A DNA stretch of 64,000 nt from Acidobacteriota bacterium (GTDB taxonomy: Bacteria; Acidobacteriota; Terriglobia; Terriglobales; Acidobacteriaceae), in contig JAKAXU010000011.1 in assembly GCA_021816455.1 (NCBI GenBank), positions 1 through 64,000 on the forward strand, written 5' to 3'. Every line of letters begins with the position of its first letter. Position 1 is the first letter of the stretch. The translations under genes were made by a program, and so were the position numbers. The notes under the pieces were generated by a model. That model was not told the origin of the DNA and searched no databases. It was given only the letters and a program-made list of their open reading frames with translations. Below, one piece after another: positions 46,668 to 55,245 of the stretch.

Positions 46668-47654
46668 ATGCCATCGATACGAATCATCACCGCAGTGGCA
46701 ATTACCTCGGCGCTTCTCGTTCTTTCCGGTTGCGGGCGCCACTCGACTTCAGAGGTTTATTATCTTGTATCCGCAAATCTCTCTCTGCCGTACTGGAAGA
46801 CCGCGGCTGCGGGGTTCAATCAGGCAGCGGTTCACTATAATGTGACGGCTCGCGTCGTGGGTCCGGAGAGCTACGATCCTCAGGCGGAGCTTCAGGCGCT
46901 GCAGCAGGCGGTGGCCGCCAAGCCTGCGGGAATCCTGATCTCGGTGGCCGATGAGGCGCTGCTGAAGCCGGAAATCGACGAGGCGATCAACGGCGATATC
47001 CCTGTGATTACGATGGACTCGGATGCGCCGAGCAGTCATCGGCTGTTCTTTATCGGCACAAATAATCTGGCCGCCGGACAACTGGGTGCTGAGCGCGTGG
47101 TGGAGCGGCTTGGCGGACGGGGAAACGTGGTCTTTTTCACGATTACCGGTCAGCCGAATTTGGATGACCGCCTGAAGGGCTACAAGGATGTCTTCGAGCA
47201 GCACCCGGAGATCAAGATACTCGACGTGGTCAACATCAAAGGCGACTCGCGAAATGCCTTCGACAACGCGATGCAGTATCTAAGCCAGACGGGGCCGACG
47301 AAGGTGTCAGCGTTCATCTGCCTGGAGGCGTCGTCAGGCAAAGTCGTGGCTGATGCGGTACGACGCCAGCATGCCACTGACCGGGTGGTCATCGCCATGG
47401 ATGTGCAGCCGGATACACTGAGCGAGATCAAGGACGGGATCATCGATGCGACGATTGCGCAGAAACCCTACACGATGGCCTACGTGGGATTGCGTGAGCT
47501 GGATATGATCTATCACGACAAACCAGCGGAGTTTGCACGGGATTACAGCGTGGACGCCTTTGCGCAATATCCGGTATTCATCGATACAGGAGCTGCGCTG
47601 GTGGATAAGGTGAACGCAGACATGTATGCGAGGGACGCACAGGAGCACCAGTAG
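46668..47654 (+). CDS. Periplasmic sugar-binding lipoprotein (RbsB-like)
   Basis: This 328-aa substrate-binding protein of the type 1 periplasmic-binding fold has a lipoprotein signal with lipobox LSGC (cleavage before Cys at about residue 22). The core starts with YYLVSANLSLPYWKTAAAGF and includes PAGILISVADE, IPVITMDSDAP and GTNNLAAGQLGA, as in ribose/galactose-binding proteins. AAGGAG lies 7 nt upstream of the ATG. No ABC ATPase or permease gene is nearby, so it is an orphan that may serve a distant transporter or a sensor. Confidence 0.9.
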   Translation: MPSIRIITAVAITSALLVLSGCGRHSTSEVYYLVSANLSLPYWKTAAAGFNQAAVHYNVTARVVGPESYDPQAELQALQQAVAAKPAGILISVADEALLKPEIDEAINGDIPVITMDSDAPSSHRLFFIGTNNLAAGQLGAERVVERLGGRGNVVFFTITGQPNLDDRLKGYKDVFEQHPEIKILDVVNIKGDSRNAFDNAMQYLSQTGPTKVSAFICLEASSGKVVADAVRRQHATDRVVIAMDVQPDTLSEIKDGIIDATIAQKPYTMAYVGLRELDMIYHDKPAEFARDYSVDAFAQYPVFIDTGAALVDKVNADMYARDAQEHQ

Positions 47655-47722
47655 CGGAGCAGACTGAACTGAGGTGCGCTGGCGTTCGGGCGCAGAGCCG
47701 GGCAAGCCCGGAGCACATGGGT

Positions 47723-49915
47723 TCAGGGCTGCTTGTCGGCTCCGCCGATTACGCTGTCCTGTTTCGCCAGGCGTGTGCGCGCGCTCTCGAGCTTCTTTTG
47801 GACTTTGGCTACTTCGGTGGCATCGACATCGGCGGGAGCGGATTTGCTGAACTCCTGGAGGGAAATCTCCCACTGCGAGGCGGCGAGGCGAATCCTTCCG
47901 GTCTTCTCATAGAGGTCTCCGAGGTGATCGTGTACGGTCGGGTCGGTCGAGGTGCGCTCGACGGCCTGGCGCAGATACTCTTCGGCCGGTTCGTAGTCCC
48001 CGAGCTTGAAGTAAACCCAGCCCAGGGAGTCTAGGTAGGCGCCATTCATCGGTTCCAGATCGACGGCCTTGCGGATGTACTTCAGCGCATCGGTATACCG
48101 GCTGGTCTTGTCGGCGAGCATGAAGCCGAGATTGTTCAGCGTGATGGCGTTGTTGGGATCGATGTCGAGCACTTTGCGAAAATCCTGCTCGGCCTGGTCG
48201 ATGTGTTTTTCCTGCTCGGCGATGGAGCCTTGCTGGAAGAGTACATTCGCCTTGTCTTCCTTTTTGGTGGCCAGGGAAGCAGCTTTTTCGAGAGCCTGTT
48301 CGGCTTCCTTCCAGTGGCGCTGGCGCGCTTCGATTTGAGATATCTGCAGATAGACATCGAGGTCTGCGCTGGTGCCGTTCAGCAGGCTGCGCGCGATGGA
48401 GATGCCTTCGTCGAGCTTGCCGGTGTCGCTGAGTTGCCAGGCGAGCAGAAGCTTCAGATCGCGATCGTTGGGATTGGCGGCGACGGCCTTGCGACAGACG
48501 GCGGTCGCTTCATCGAACATCTTGGCGTCGCGATAGGTATCCACCTGGCCCTGATAGCCGCGTTTGGCAAAGTCACCGCCCATGTCGATGAGCTTCTGAT
48601 AGGTGGCGATGGCCTCCGTGGTCTTGTTGTCCTCGTGGTAGACGGCTGCGAGGCGTTCGAGGAAGATGCTGCGGTTGGCTTTTTCATCCTGCGTGTAAGC
48701 GCCGTTGGCATGGCTGGTGACGTCGAGCATCTGCTTGTAGGCGGCGATGGATTCGTCGTAGCGTCCAAGCACGTCGAGCAGCAGCCCTTCGTTGTATCCA
48801 GCCTCGAGCGAGGTTGGATCCTTGGCCAGCGCGGCACGGGCTGTGGCGAGCGCGTCTGTGTACTTGCCCATGCGACGCTGAATCTCACAGATGCGGTTGA
48901 GAGTGTTGACGTCCTGAGGGTCGGCTTTCTGGAGGATCTGATATTGCTTGAGCGCGGCGTCGAGTTGGTTGTCAGCGAGCAAGGCCTGGGCCAGAGAACG
49001 TGTGATGCTGACGTTCTCGGGGTCCATCTCGGCGGCGCTCTGATAGGCCTGGACGGCTTTGGCGGGCTGTTTCAACTGCTCGTAGGTGGCTCCCAGGGCG
49101 AACTCCATCTGGGGCGAGCGTTGGTCCTCGGGAACCGAAGCCAGCAGGTCGGCTGAGCGCTGGAGATCGCCGTCCTGCGCGTAGAGCCGAGCCAGGCTCA
49201 TGACGACATCTTCGGACTCGGGTTCGAGAGAACGTGCGATCTGAAACTCGGATTCAGCTTTCGCGCTGTCATGTTTGACGCTGTACAACTGTCCGAGCAG
49301 AAGATGGTTTTCGACGTTGTTCGGCTCGAGGGCAACGATCTTCAGGTACTCGGCGATGGCCAGATCGACCATCTGGACGGTTGGCGCAATCTGGGAGGGC
49401 GAGTTAGTCTGCTGGCCAAGCGAACGCAGATAGATGCTTCCTAGCACTTTGTGAGCGTCGAGATTATCGGGGTCTTTCTTGACGATAGCCTTGGCGGTTT
49501 CGACGGCCTCGCGAATGCGACCGGTGCGGAAGTAGAGTTCCGCCAGTTGCGCTGCCAGTTCCGGCGACTGCGGATCGGCGTCGAGTGCCAGCTTGAATTC
49601 TTCCTCGGCGCGCGTTGCGTAGTCCTGTCGGCCGTAGTCGGTCGCCATTTGCTCATAGGTGTGCGCGAGGGCGGCGTGATAGTAGGCCGAGGCGCGATCG
49701 GGAAGCGTCGGCTGAGAAGTGGAGGCCGACGGCGCGGATGTCTTCGACGCTGTGGTAGCCAGAGCGGATGTCGGGGCAGCGGCCGACGCGGGAGCCGGAA
49801 CGGCGGAATGGCTCTGCGATTGCGCCATGGTGAGCAGCCCGGTCGTGGTCAACACGCCGAGTGCGAGAGCGCGCAGACTGCGCGAAATTTTGCTGCTGGC
49901 TTGATTCATTGGCAT
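47723..49915 (-). CDS. Exported TPR-repeat protein
   Basis: This 730-aa protein has a signal peptide (LRALALGVLTTTGLLTMAQS), an Ala/Ser/Thr-rich linker, and then a dozen or more tetratricopeptide repeats from about residue 60 to 690. Readable examples are AEEEFKLALDADPQSPELAAQLAELYFRTG and the EQDFRKVLDIDPNNAITLNNLGFMLADK block. TPR arrays mediate protein-protein contact; the partner here is unknown. It ends with a Gln/Asp-rich tail. A CAGACA-N17-TACAAT promoter-like sequence lies upstream at 50003-50031. The open frame to 50212 overlaps purH and is not used. Confidence 0.88.
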   Translation of the reverse strand: MPMNQASSKISRSLRALALGVLTTTGLLTMAQSQSHSAVPAPASAAAPTSALATTASKTSAPSASTSQPTLPDRASAYYHAALAHTYEQMATDYGRQDYATRAEEEFKLALDADPQSPELAAQLAELYFRTGRIREAVETAKAIVKKDPDNLDAHKVLGSIYLRSLGQQTNSPSQIAPTVQMVDLAIAEYLKIVALEPNNVENHLLLGQLYSVKHDSAKAESEFQIARSLEPESEDVVMSLARLYAQDGDLQRSADLLASVPEDQRSPQMEFALGATYEQLKQPAKAVQAYQSAAEMDPENVSITRSLAQALLADNQLDAALKQYQILQKADPQDVNTLNRICEIQRRMGKYTDALATARAALAKDPTSLEAGYNEGLLLDVLGRYDESIAAYKQMLDVTSHANGAYTQDEKANRSIFLERLAAVYHEDNKTTEAIATYQKLIDMGGDFAKRGYQGQVDTYRDAKMFDEATAVCRKAVAANPNDRDLKLLLAWQLSDTGKLDEGISIARSLLNGTSADLDVYLQISQIEARQRHWKEAEQALEKAASLATKKEDKANVLFQQGSIAEQEKHIDQAEQDFRKVLDIDPNNAITLNNLGFMLADKTSRYTDALKYIRKAVDLEPMNGAYLDSLGWVYFKLGDYEPAEEYLRQAVERTSTDPTVHDHLGDLYEKTGRIRLAASQWEISLQEFSKSAPADVDATEVAKVQKKLESARTRLAKQDSVIGGADKQP

Positions 49916-50002
49916 CCCCAGGCGAGCCGTTTTTCCGGGTAGCGACCGCGCGGCGGCTACTATGCAGGAGGCACGGCGCGCCTCATCCTCTATTATTGGA
50001 CG

Positions 50003-50031
50003 ATTGTACCCTTCCGGAGTCTCATTGTCTG
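50003..50031 (-). promoter_or_regulatory. Putative promoter of the TPR gene
   Basis: On the minus strand, CAGACA (50026-50031) and TACAAT (50003-50008) are 17 bp apart, about 90 bp before the start and just downstream of the purH stop. The -10 match is five of six. Confidence 0.5.
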
Positions 50032-50048
50032 GACATCGGTCGCGAGTT

Positions 50049-51656
50049 TCAGTGTCGAAAATGGCGTAAACCAGTGAAGACCATCGCGACGCCGAGCCGA
50101 TCAGCGGCGGCAATGACCTCGGCGTCTCGCACGGATCCTCCGGGTTGGATGATGGCGGTTGCGCCTGCCTGGACCACCACTTCCAGTCCGTCGGGGAATG
50201 GGAAGAAGGCATCGGAGGCGGCGACGCAGCCGGTCAGCGGCAGCACGGCCTTCATTGCGCCGAAGCGCGCCGCATCGACCCGACTCATCTGTCCGGCGCC
50301 GACTCCGATGGTCTGTCCGTTGCGCGCGTAGACGATAGCGTTGGACTTGACGTGCTTGCAAACGCGCCAGGCGAAGAGCAGGGCGGTCGTCTCGTCGTCG
50401 GTGGGGATGCGTCGGGTGACGACCTTCAGATCCTCGGCGCGGACCTGGCCGGTGTCGGCGTCCTGGGCCAGCAGTCCGCCGGAGACCTGCCGAACAGCAA
50501 ATCCGGGGGCTGCCGGAGCGACGCGCAGCAGGCGCAGATTCTTCTTCGCTGCAAAGACGGCAAGGGCATCCGAGGTGAAATCGGGAGCTGCGATGGCTTC
50601 GGTGAAGAGCTTTGCGATCTCGGCCGCTGCTTCGGCGTCGACGGTTCGGTTGACGCCAATCACTCCGCCAAAGGCACTGACGGGATCGGTGGCGAGAGCT
50701 TTCTCGTAGGCTTCGCGGACCGACGAGCCGGTGGCAGCGCCGCAGGGGTTGGTGTGCTTGATGATGGCCACAGCAGGCTCGGGAAATTCCCTGGCAAGCG
50801 ACCAGCAGGCATCAAGGTCCACAAGATTGTTGAAGCTCAACTCCTTGCCTTGTAGCTGCTGGCCTCCGGCGACGCCGGTCATTGAGCCGTCTGCGTAGAG
50901 AGCTGCGCGCTGGTGCGGATTTTCCCCGTAGCGCAGCGGAAGGGCAAGCGGCATGTGAATGTGCAGCGCCTGGGGAAACGCGGTGGGGTCGGTTTGCACA
51001 AGGGAGTCGGCAGCACCTGCCTCGGGGATCCGCTCCAGCGTCGCGGCGATGGCGGAGTCATAGGCGGCGGTGGTGGCGAAGGCTTTCTTCGCCAGTGTCC
51101 AGCGCGTGGCCAGGCTGAGGCTACCATGGTTCCTGCGCAGTTCCTCGCCGAGCGATGCGTAATCGCCGATCTCGGTCACGATGGCCACGTCGCGAAAGTT
51201 CTTCGCCGCCGAGCGCACCATGGAAGGACCACCGATGTCGATGTTTTCGATCAGATGGCCGAAGCGAACCCCGGGCGTCTGTGCAGTTTTTTCGAAGGCG
51301 TAGAGGTTGACGACGACCAAATCTATCGGCTCGATGCCGTGCTCGCGGACGGCAGCCTCATGCTCTGCGTTTCCGCGAATGTAGAGCAGGCCGCCGTGAA
51401 CGCGGGGATGGAGCGTTTTGACGCGCCCGTCGAGCATCTCCGGGAATCCGGTCAGATCACTGATATCTTTGACGGCGAGACCGGCTTCGCGGAGCGCGCG
51501 CGCCGTGCCACCGGTGGAGATAAGCTCGACGTCGAGTTCGGCCAGCAGGCGTGCAAACTCGACGAGTCCGGATTTGTCGGTCACGCTGAGCAGCGCGCGG
51601 CGAATTGTACGTAGATCATGTTGGGGCGGATTCTGAGACGACGGAATCTGATGCAA
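50049..51656 (-). CDS. purH: Bifunctional AICAR formyltransferase / IMP cyclohydrolase
   Basis: PurH carries out the last two steps of de novo IMP synthesis. The IMP-cyclohydrolase (MGS-like) half begins with [20 protein letters not shown] and includes [16 protein letters not shown] and [13 protein letters not shown]. The transformylase half includes [14 protein letters not shown], the KHTNPCGAA motif and FFPFPDGLE near the end. No ATG lies close to the conserved N-terminus. A TTG at 51656 with GAGGA seven nt upstream gives 535 aa, the usual length; a TTG at 51728 would add 24 residues. It is a single gene here, not in a pur cluster. Confidence 0.95.
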   Translation of the reverse strand: MHQIPSSQNPPQHDLRTIRRALLSVTDKSGLVEFARLLAELDVELISTGGTARALREAGLAVKDISDLTGFPEMLDGRVKTLHPRVHGGLLYIRGNAEHEAAVREHGIEPIDLVVVNLYAFEKTAQTPGVRFGHLIENIDIGGPSMVRSAAKNFRDVAIVTEIGDYASLGEELRRNHGSLSLATRWTLAKKAFATTAAYDSAIAATLERIPEAGAADSLVQTDPTAFPQALHIHMPLALPLRYGENPHQRAALYADGSMTGVAGGQQLQGKELSFNNLVDLDACWSLAREFPEPAVAIIKHTNPCGAATGSSVREAYEKALATDPVSAFGGVIGVNRTVDAEAAAEIAKLFTEAIAAPDFTSDALAVFAAKKNLRLLRVAPAAPGFAVRQVSGGLLAQDADTGQVRAEDLKVVTRRIPTDDETTALLFAWRVCKHVKSNAIVYARNGQTIGVGAGQMSRVDAARFGAMKAVLPLTGCVAASDAFFPFPDGLEVVVQAGATAIIQPGGSVRDAEVIAAADRLGVAMVFTGLRHFRH

Positions 51657-51795
51657 CCTGGCATCCTCCTGATTTTTGCGCAGAGCAGCGCGGTAGGTCG
51701 GCGAAAGCCGCCTCTCTTCAGGGTACAACCTGAGCGCAGCCCAAATGCGAAGGGCGCACTTTGCCAGTTCACGCCCGGCCCACTACAGTGGAGAT

Positions 51796-52677
51796 ATGGA
51801 CGGGGACTCCAGCGAACATATTCATCCGAGACAGTCGGCCGAGATTTTGCCTCCGGAAGAGCGGAGCTTGGAAGACCGCCTGCCGCCGCACCAGAAGGAG
51901 CAGTTGCGCGCCGTGCGCGCGCGGGAGTTTCGGGGTGGGCGCGGAGTGCGTTCGTGGGCGTGGGCACCAGCCACTTATCTGCTGGTGGGCTTGAACTCGC
52001 TAGTTTTTCTGGCAATGTTGGTCGCGCATGTGAGCTTCGTCAGTCCTACGGCTGCCCAACTGATGCACTGGGGTGCGAACAATCCGCAGGCCGTGCTGGT
52101 CGATGGGCAGTGGTGGCGGATTGTGACGGCGATGTTTGTCCACGTCGGCATCTGGCATCTGGCTTCGAATATGTGGTGTCTGTGGAATCTGGGTTTACTG
52201 GGTGAGCCGCTGCTGGGACCGTGGGGCGTCTTCTGCGCTTATCTTCTCTCGGGAGCGGCGGGGAATCTGCTTTCGATGGGCGTGAGTCAGGCGTTTCACA
52301 GTCTGGATTCGGTTGGCGTGGGCGCATCGGGAGCGGTCTTTGGCCTGGCAGGCGTGCTGATTATTCTGCTCAAGTCGCCACGGCTGCCGATGCCGCCGCG
52401 GGAGTTGGCCAGTCTGCGTCGCTACGTGATCTACTTTGCGGCGATTAACTTCGTGATCGGCTTCGGCTCGATGGTGGTGCCGGTCGGTGTGCGCATCGAC
52501 AACATGGCCCACCTGGGAGGGTTTTTGGGAGGGATACTCTTTGCGTTGCCGCTGGTGCCGCAGCTTGGCTCGCCGCGGCCGCAGTTTCTGGCGCGTCGGC
52601 GCTTCGCTGTGGCCATGGTTTGCGGGGTGCTGGTTCTCTTCGGGTTCTATCTCAGCACGGTTGGAATTGTGCGCTAG
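51796..52677 (+). CDS. Rhomboid-family intramembrane serine protease
   Basis: This 293-aa protein has a basic cytoplasmic N-terminus (about 60 residues) and then six or seven TM helices. The catalytic Ser lies in GVGASGAVFGLAGV and the His in NMAHLGGFLGG, forming the Ser-His dyad. FVHVGIWHLASNMW is the loop-1 region typical of rhomboids. It cleaves membrane proteins within or near their TM helix; the substrate is unknown. It converges with the XRE gene. The start is set at the ATG with GGAG nearby, though the spacing is short. Confidence 0.92.
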   Translation: MDGDSSEHIHPRQSAEILPPEERSLEDRLPPHQKEQLRAVRAREFRGGRGVRSWAWAPATYLLVGLNSLVFLAMLVAHVSFVSPTAAQLMHWGANNPQAVLVDGQWWRIVTAMFVHVGIWHLASNMWCLWNLGLLGEPLLGPWGVFCAYLLSGAAGNLLSMGVSQAFHSLDSVGVGASGAVFGLAGVLIILLKSPRLPMPPRELASLRRYVIYFAAINFVIGFGSMVVPVGVRIDNMAHLGGFLGGILFALPLVPQLGSPRPQFLARRRFAVAMVCGVLVLFGFYLSTVGIVR

Positions 52678-52687
52678 TGCAGGCCGG

Positions 52688-53035
52688 TCAGCGCGACGCG
52701 GTCGAGGCGAACTTCTTCACCATCGCCAGCAGCAGTTTACGGTCGCTGTCCGTGAGGTTCATCGAATAGCGGCGAATCTGATTCATAAAACGCACTTCGT
52801 CCTCGTTCAGCTTGGGTGCAGAGAGAGATCGAGCGAGCTGACCATCGCTGAAGAACTGCGCGACGGGAATGTCCATGGCATCGGCGATCTTGGCCAGCGT
52901 ATCCAGCGAAGGGACCGTATGTCCGTTCTCAACACGCGACAGATAACAGCGCAGCAGCCCGGTTCGTTTTTCGATATCTCCCTGGGACATCCCCTTTTGC
53001 TGGCGAAATTCCCGAATTACAGTTCCAATCTGCAT
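52688..53035 (-). CDS. XRE-family HTH transcriptional regulator
   Basis: This 115-aa DNA-binding protein has a Cro/C1-type HTH at residues 3-58 (GTVIREFRQQKGMSQGDIEKRTG and YLSRVENGHTVPSLDTLAKIADAM). Its C-terminal half, about 55 residues, has a helical DSDRKLLLAMVKKF segment, perhaps for dimerisation. Such short regulators often repress their own gene. Here an inverted repeat 28-60 bp upstream of the start is a good candidate operator. Confidence 0.92.
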   Translation of the reverse strand: MQIGTVIREFRQQKGMSQGDIEKRTGLLRCYLSRVENGHTVPSLDTLAKIADAMDIPVAQFFSDGQLARSLSAPKLNEDEVRFMNQIRRYSMNLTDSDRKLLLAMVKKFASTASR

Positions 53036-53063
53036 GGATTTTCCTCTGGGTCCCGCTCGAGAT

Positions 53064-53095
53064 ACACGTGAGAATCGAATCTTAGAGTCACGTGT
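53064..53095. promoter_or_regulatory. Inverted repeat upstream of the XRE gene (candidate operator)
   Basis: Two perfect 8-bp arms, ACACGTGA (53064-53071) and TCACGTGT (53088-53095), are separated by 16 bp. Each arm contains CACGTG, and the arm centres lie 24 bp apart. Their position before the XRE start suggests autoregulation; that is inference. Confidence 0.6.
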
Positions 53096-53218
53096 GTTGC
53101 ATTAAGAGTTAACATGCGGGGTGATCCAAGACAAGAAAAAATGCATGAAAATCCGAGACGGGAACCATGTCAGGCAGCGCAAAGGAGACTTCGAGCGGAG
53201 AAGTTGGAAGACAGTTGT

Positions 53219-54613
53219 CTATGGCCAGAATTCGACGGCGCGAACCGACGGCGGGCCGGAGTGGCCATCGATGACCTGGGTTTCAACAACGGCTTCCATA
53301 TTCATGGACCGCCAGTTGGGTGGCGCATTCTGCAGAAGCTGCTTGAGGTCACGGGCGTTTGAGATCAGCTCGCCAGCGGCTTCGGTGCCTTCTTCGGAGA
53401 TTCCGGAGACGAGGATGACTGGCTGGCCGGTGATCGGGTCACGGAAGCGCGCCACGATCGCGTAGTCCCGGGAGAGTTTCTCGTAGGGCTGGTCCCAGTC
53501 GGTGGCCCAGGTGGTGCGCGTCCGGCTCTTGCGGTCCACAATGAGAGCGGTGCCGTTGGAGGAATCGAAGCCAAAGCGGAGATCCCGCGTCAGACGCATC
53601 GCCCAGAGATTGTCGAAAGCACCGATGAGCACGACCGGGCCTTCCCGCAACTCGCCGAAGCTTGCTTCGGAGGCCGCGGAGACGCGAAACGGCTTGTGCT
53701 GGGCAAGCAGAGGAACCTCGATGCGCGTCAGAGTGATGACATCGGCAAGGGCAAACAGCCCGGAGAGATGCAGGTGAACGTAGAGCGGATCAGAGGCGAC
53801 AGTGTGGGGAATGGGCTTGGACCAGTCGTTATCGTCGCTGGTGTCTCGGGCCGGCTCGCCCAAGCAGATGGTCACGGTGGAGGTACCCGTCGTCAGCGGC
53901 TGCCAGAAATCCTCCACGGTGTGATCGACGGGAGCCTGAGGACGGGGAGAATGGAACCAGTAACCGGCGATGAGTCCGGCGGCCAGCGCGGCGACGACCA
54001 TGAGCACGGTGACGACGAGATGGGCCGTGGTGCCGGAGTAGTGATGGTGGCCTACGCGTACGGGGTGGTGCGCAGGCAACTTCTCCGGAGTATCCGGAGA
54101 AGTTTTGGCGCTCAGTTGCAGCCCTGTCGCGGCTGCGGCGCGATCGGTGCCGACAGCGGCGGGTGAACTCTCTGCCGGCCACACAAACTGCGGGAGATAG
54201 GCTCCAGTGGGAAGTTCGATGCGCAGCTCGTCAACGTGCTCCGGATCGTAGTAATACTGGGCCAGGCGCTTGCGAATTTCACCGGCCGTCACGCGTACGA
54301 CCGGATCGGCGTTGGCATCGTAATCCGGCGCGCGGCCAAAGACCTCAATGCCGATCAGCCGCTCCTTAAGATGTTCTGCGTTGCCGCCCAGCGTCTGTTC
54401 GACGACAAATCGAAGCAGTCCGGGGTAGCGCTTGCTTTGCGCGAAGAGAGGATGGGAGAGAATTCTGTCAAGCTGCTCGTGAACCGCGGAACGCTCGGCC
54501 TCGTTCTGCGGCACAAAAGCTTCGCCTGCACCGTGAGGCGGAAGAACGAGAGCACGGGGTTGGGTAGCCCTGGCTTTATCGCCCTTTGATTTGGGAACGG
54601 TCGGCAAAGGCAT
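53219..54613 (-). CDS. Membrane-anchored protein with a regulator-like N-terminus
   Basis: This 464-aa protein has three parts. Residues about 40-145 hold a conserved soluble domain with RFVVEQTLGGNAEHLKERLIGIEVFGRAPDYD and DPVVRVTAGEIRKRLAQYY motifs, which I know from Acidobacteriota proteins of unclear function. It is often read as a winged-helix-like output domain. A single membrane helix follows (about residues 198-220, HLVVTVLMVVAALAAGLIAGYWF). A C-terminal domain of about 240 residues then lies outside. The topology is that of a one-component transmembrane regulator (ToxR-like), but no direct evidence shows DNA binding. A near-palindrome lies just before its start and recurs 134 bp away. 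Confidence 0.72.
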   Translation of the reverse strand: MPLPTVPKSKGDKARATQPRALVLPPHGAGEAFVPQNEAERSAVHEQLDRILSHPLFAQSKRYPGLLRFVVEQTLGGNAEHLKERLIGIEVFGRAPDYDANADPVVRVTAGEIRKRLAQYYYDPEHVDELRIELPTGAYLPQFVWPAESSPAAVGTDRAAAATGLQLSAKTSPDTPEKLPAHHPVRVGHHHYSGTTAHLVVTVLMVVAALAAGLIAGYWFHSPRPQAPVDHTVEDFWQPLTTGTSTVTICLGEPARDTSDDNDWSKPIPHTVASDPLYVHLHLSGLFALADVITLTRIEVPLLAQHKPFRVSAASEASFGELREGPVVLIGAFDNLWAMRLTRDLRFGFDSSNGTALIVDRKSRTRTTWATDWDQPYEKLSRDYAIVARFRDPITGQPVILVSGISEEGTEAAGELISNARDLKQLLQNAPPNWRSMNMEAVVETQVIDGHSGPPSVRAVEFWP

Positions 54614-54626
54614 TTATCTCTTGCCA

Positions 54627-54773
54627 ACGTATGATACGTGCGTCCCGAGTGTTTGTCTATGCAAAGATGCAAAAATCGGAGGTCAGGGACAATTACGTCA
54701 TAATACCCGGAAAACGAAAGATGTTCCGTCAGATTGGTCGGAGGCTGATGGCTGTATCTGGAGTATGATACGT
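54627..54773. repeat. Repeated near-palindrome upstream of the membrane-anchored protein gene
   Basis: ACGTATGATACGT at 54627-54639 is a perfect 13-bp palindrome (central G), 14 bp before the start codon on the minus strand. Its 11-bp core GTATGATACGT recurs at 54763-54773. The spacing is 134 bp. The rest of the 632-bp gap (54614-55245) holds no gene that I can support except a possible structured RNA. Confidence 0.45.
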
Positions 54774-54794
54774 CTGCGATCTACCCGATAGAAC

Positions 54795-55074
54795 TTGTCT
54801 AACTCGTTGGAAAAATTAGGATTGACATGTACTTCGCCGTGATCTCCGCGGTGAAGGGAGCAGGATCGTCCATCCGGACCCAAGCAATTTCAGTATCCGG
54901 AAGGGCTAGCCAGAGCGGTCTCCGGCTGGTCATTCAGACTGCGGTTGTGCGTTGGCGCAGATGTTGAGGAGCATTTGTGCCGATGCTTGGATGGAATAGA
55001 ACAAAGCCTGCCATCAGGACGGCTTGCCGCTTGGGCCTGGAAGACTCAGTTCCAGTCTCAGGCGGTTTTCTTTT
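54795..55074 (+). ncRNA. Possible structured transcript ending in a terminator
   Basis: A weak promoter-like pair, TTGTCT (54795-54800) and TAGGAT (54817-54822, 16-bp spacing), lies in this gene-free region. Within it, CCAT...CCAAGC near 54870-54886 can pair with GCTTGGATGG near 54983. The stretch ends in a terminator-like hairpin at 55036-55062 (9-bp stem with a 2-nt bulge) followed by TTTTCTTTT. No known RNA family signature was seen. This is a speculative call. Confidence 0.3.
55036..55074 (+). terminator. Intrinsic terminator-like hairpin
   Basis: CCTG(GA)AGACT pairs with AGTCT-CAGG around a 7-nt loop, followed after two bases by TTTTCTTTT. No annotated plus-strand gene ends just upstream, which implies an unannotated transcript. 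Confidence 0.55.
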
Positions 55075-55245
55075 GTTCGGCTTCCTCCCTTCTGGTAGCT
55101 GCGGTCGCGCGGGAGATTTGGCGTCGGGAGGCGTCCGCCAGCTCAATTTGCGCTACACGCTGGTTTTTCTGTATATCGGAGGGAACGCCGGGTAGCTTCC
55201 GGCCTTTTCGGAGCATCTTAGGGTAGAACGAAGGGAACGCAAGGG

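Noticed and set aside
47698-47711. CCGGGC-AA-GCCCGG hairpin between the lipoprotein and TPR genes
   Set aside because: Convergent position fits a terminator, but the loop is only two bases and there is no T-run.
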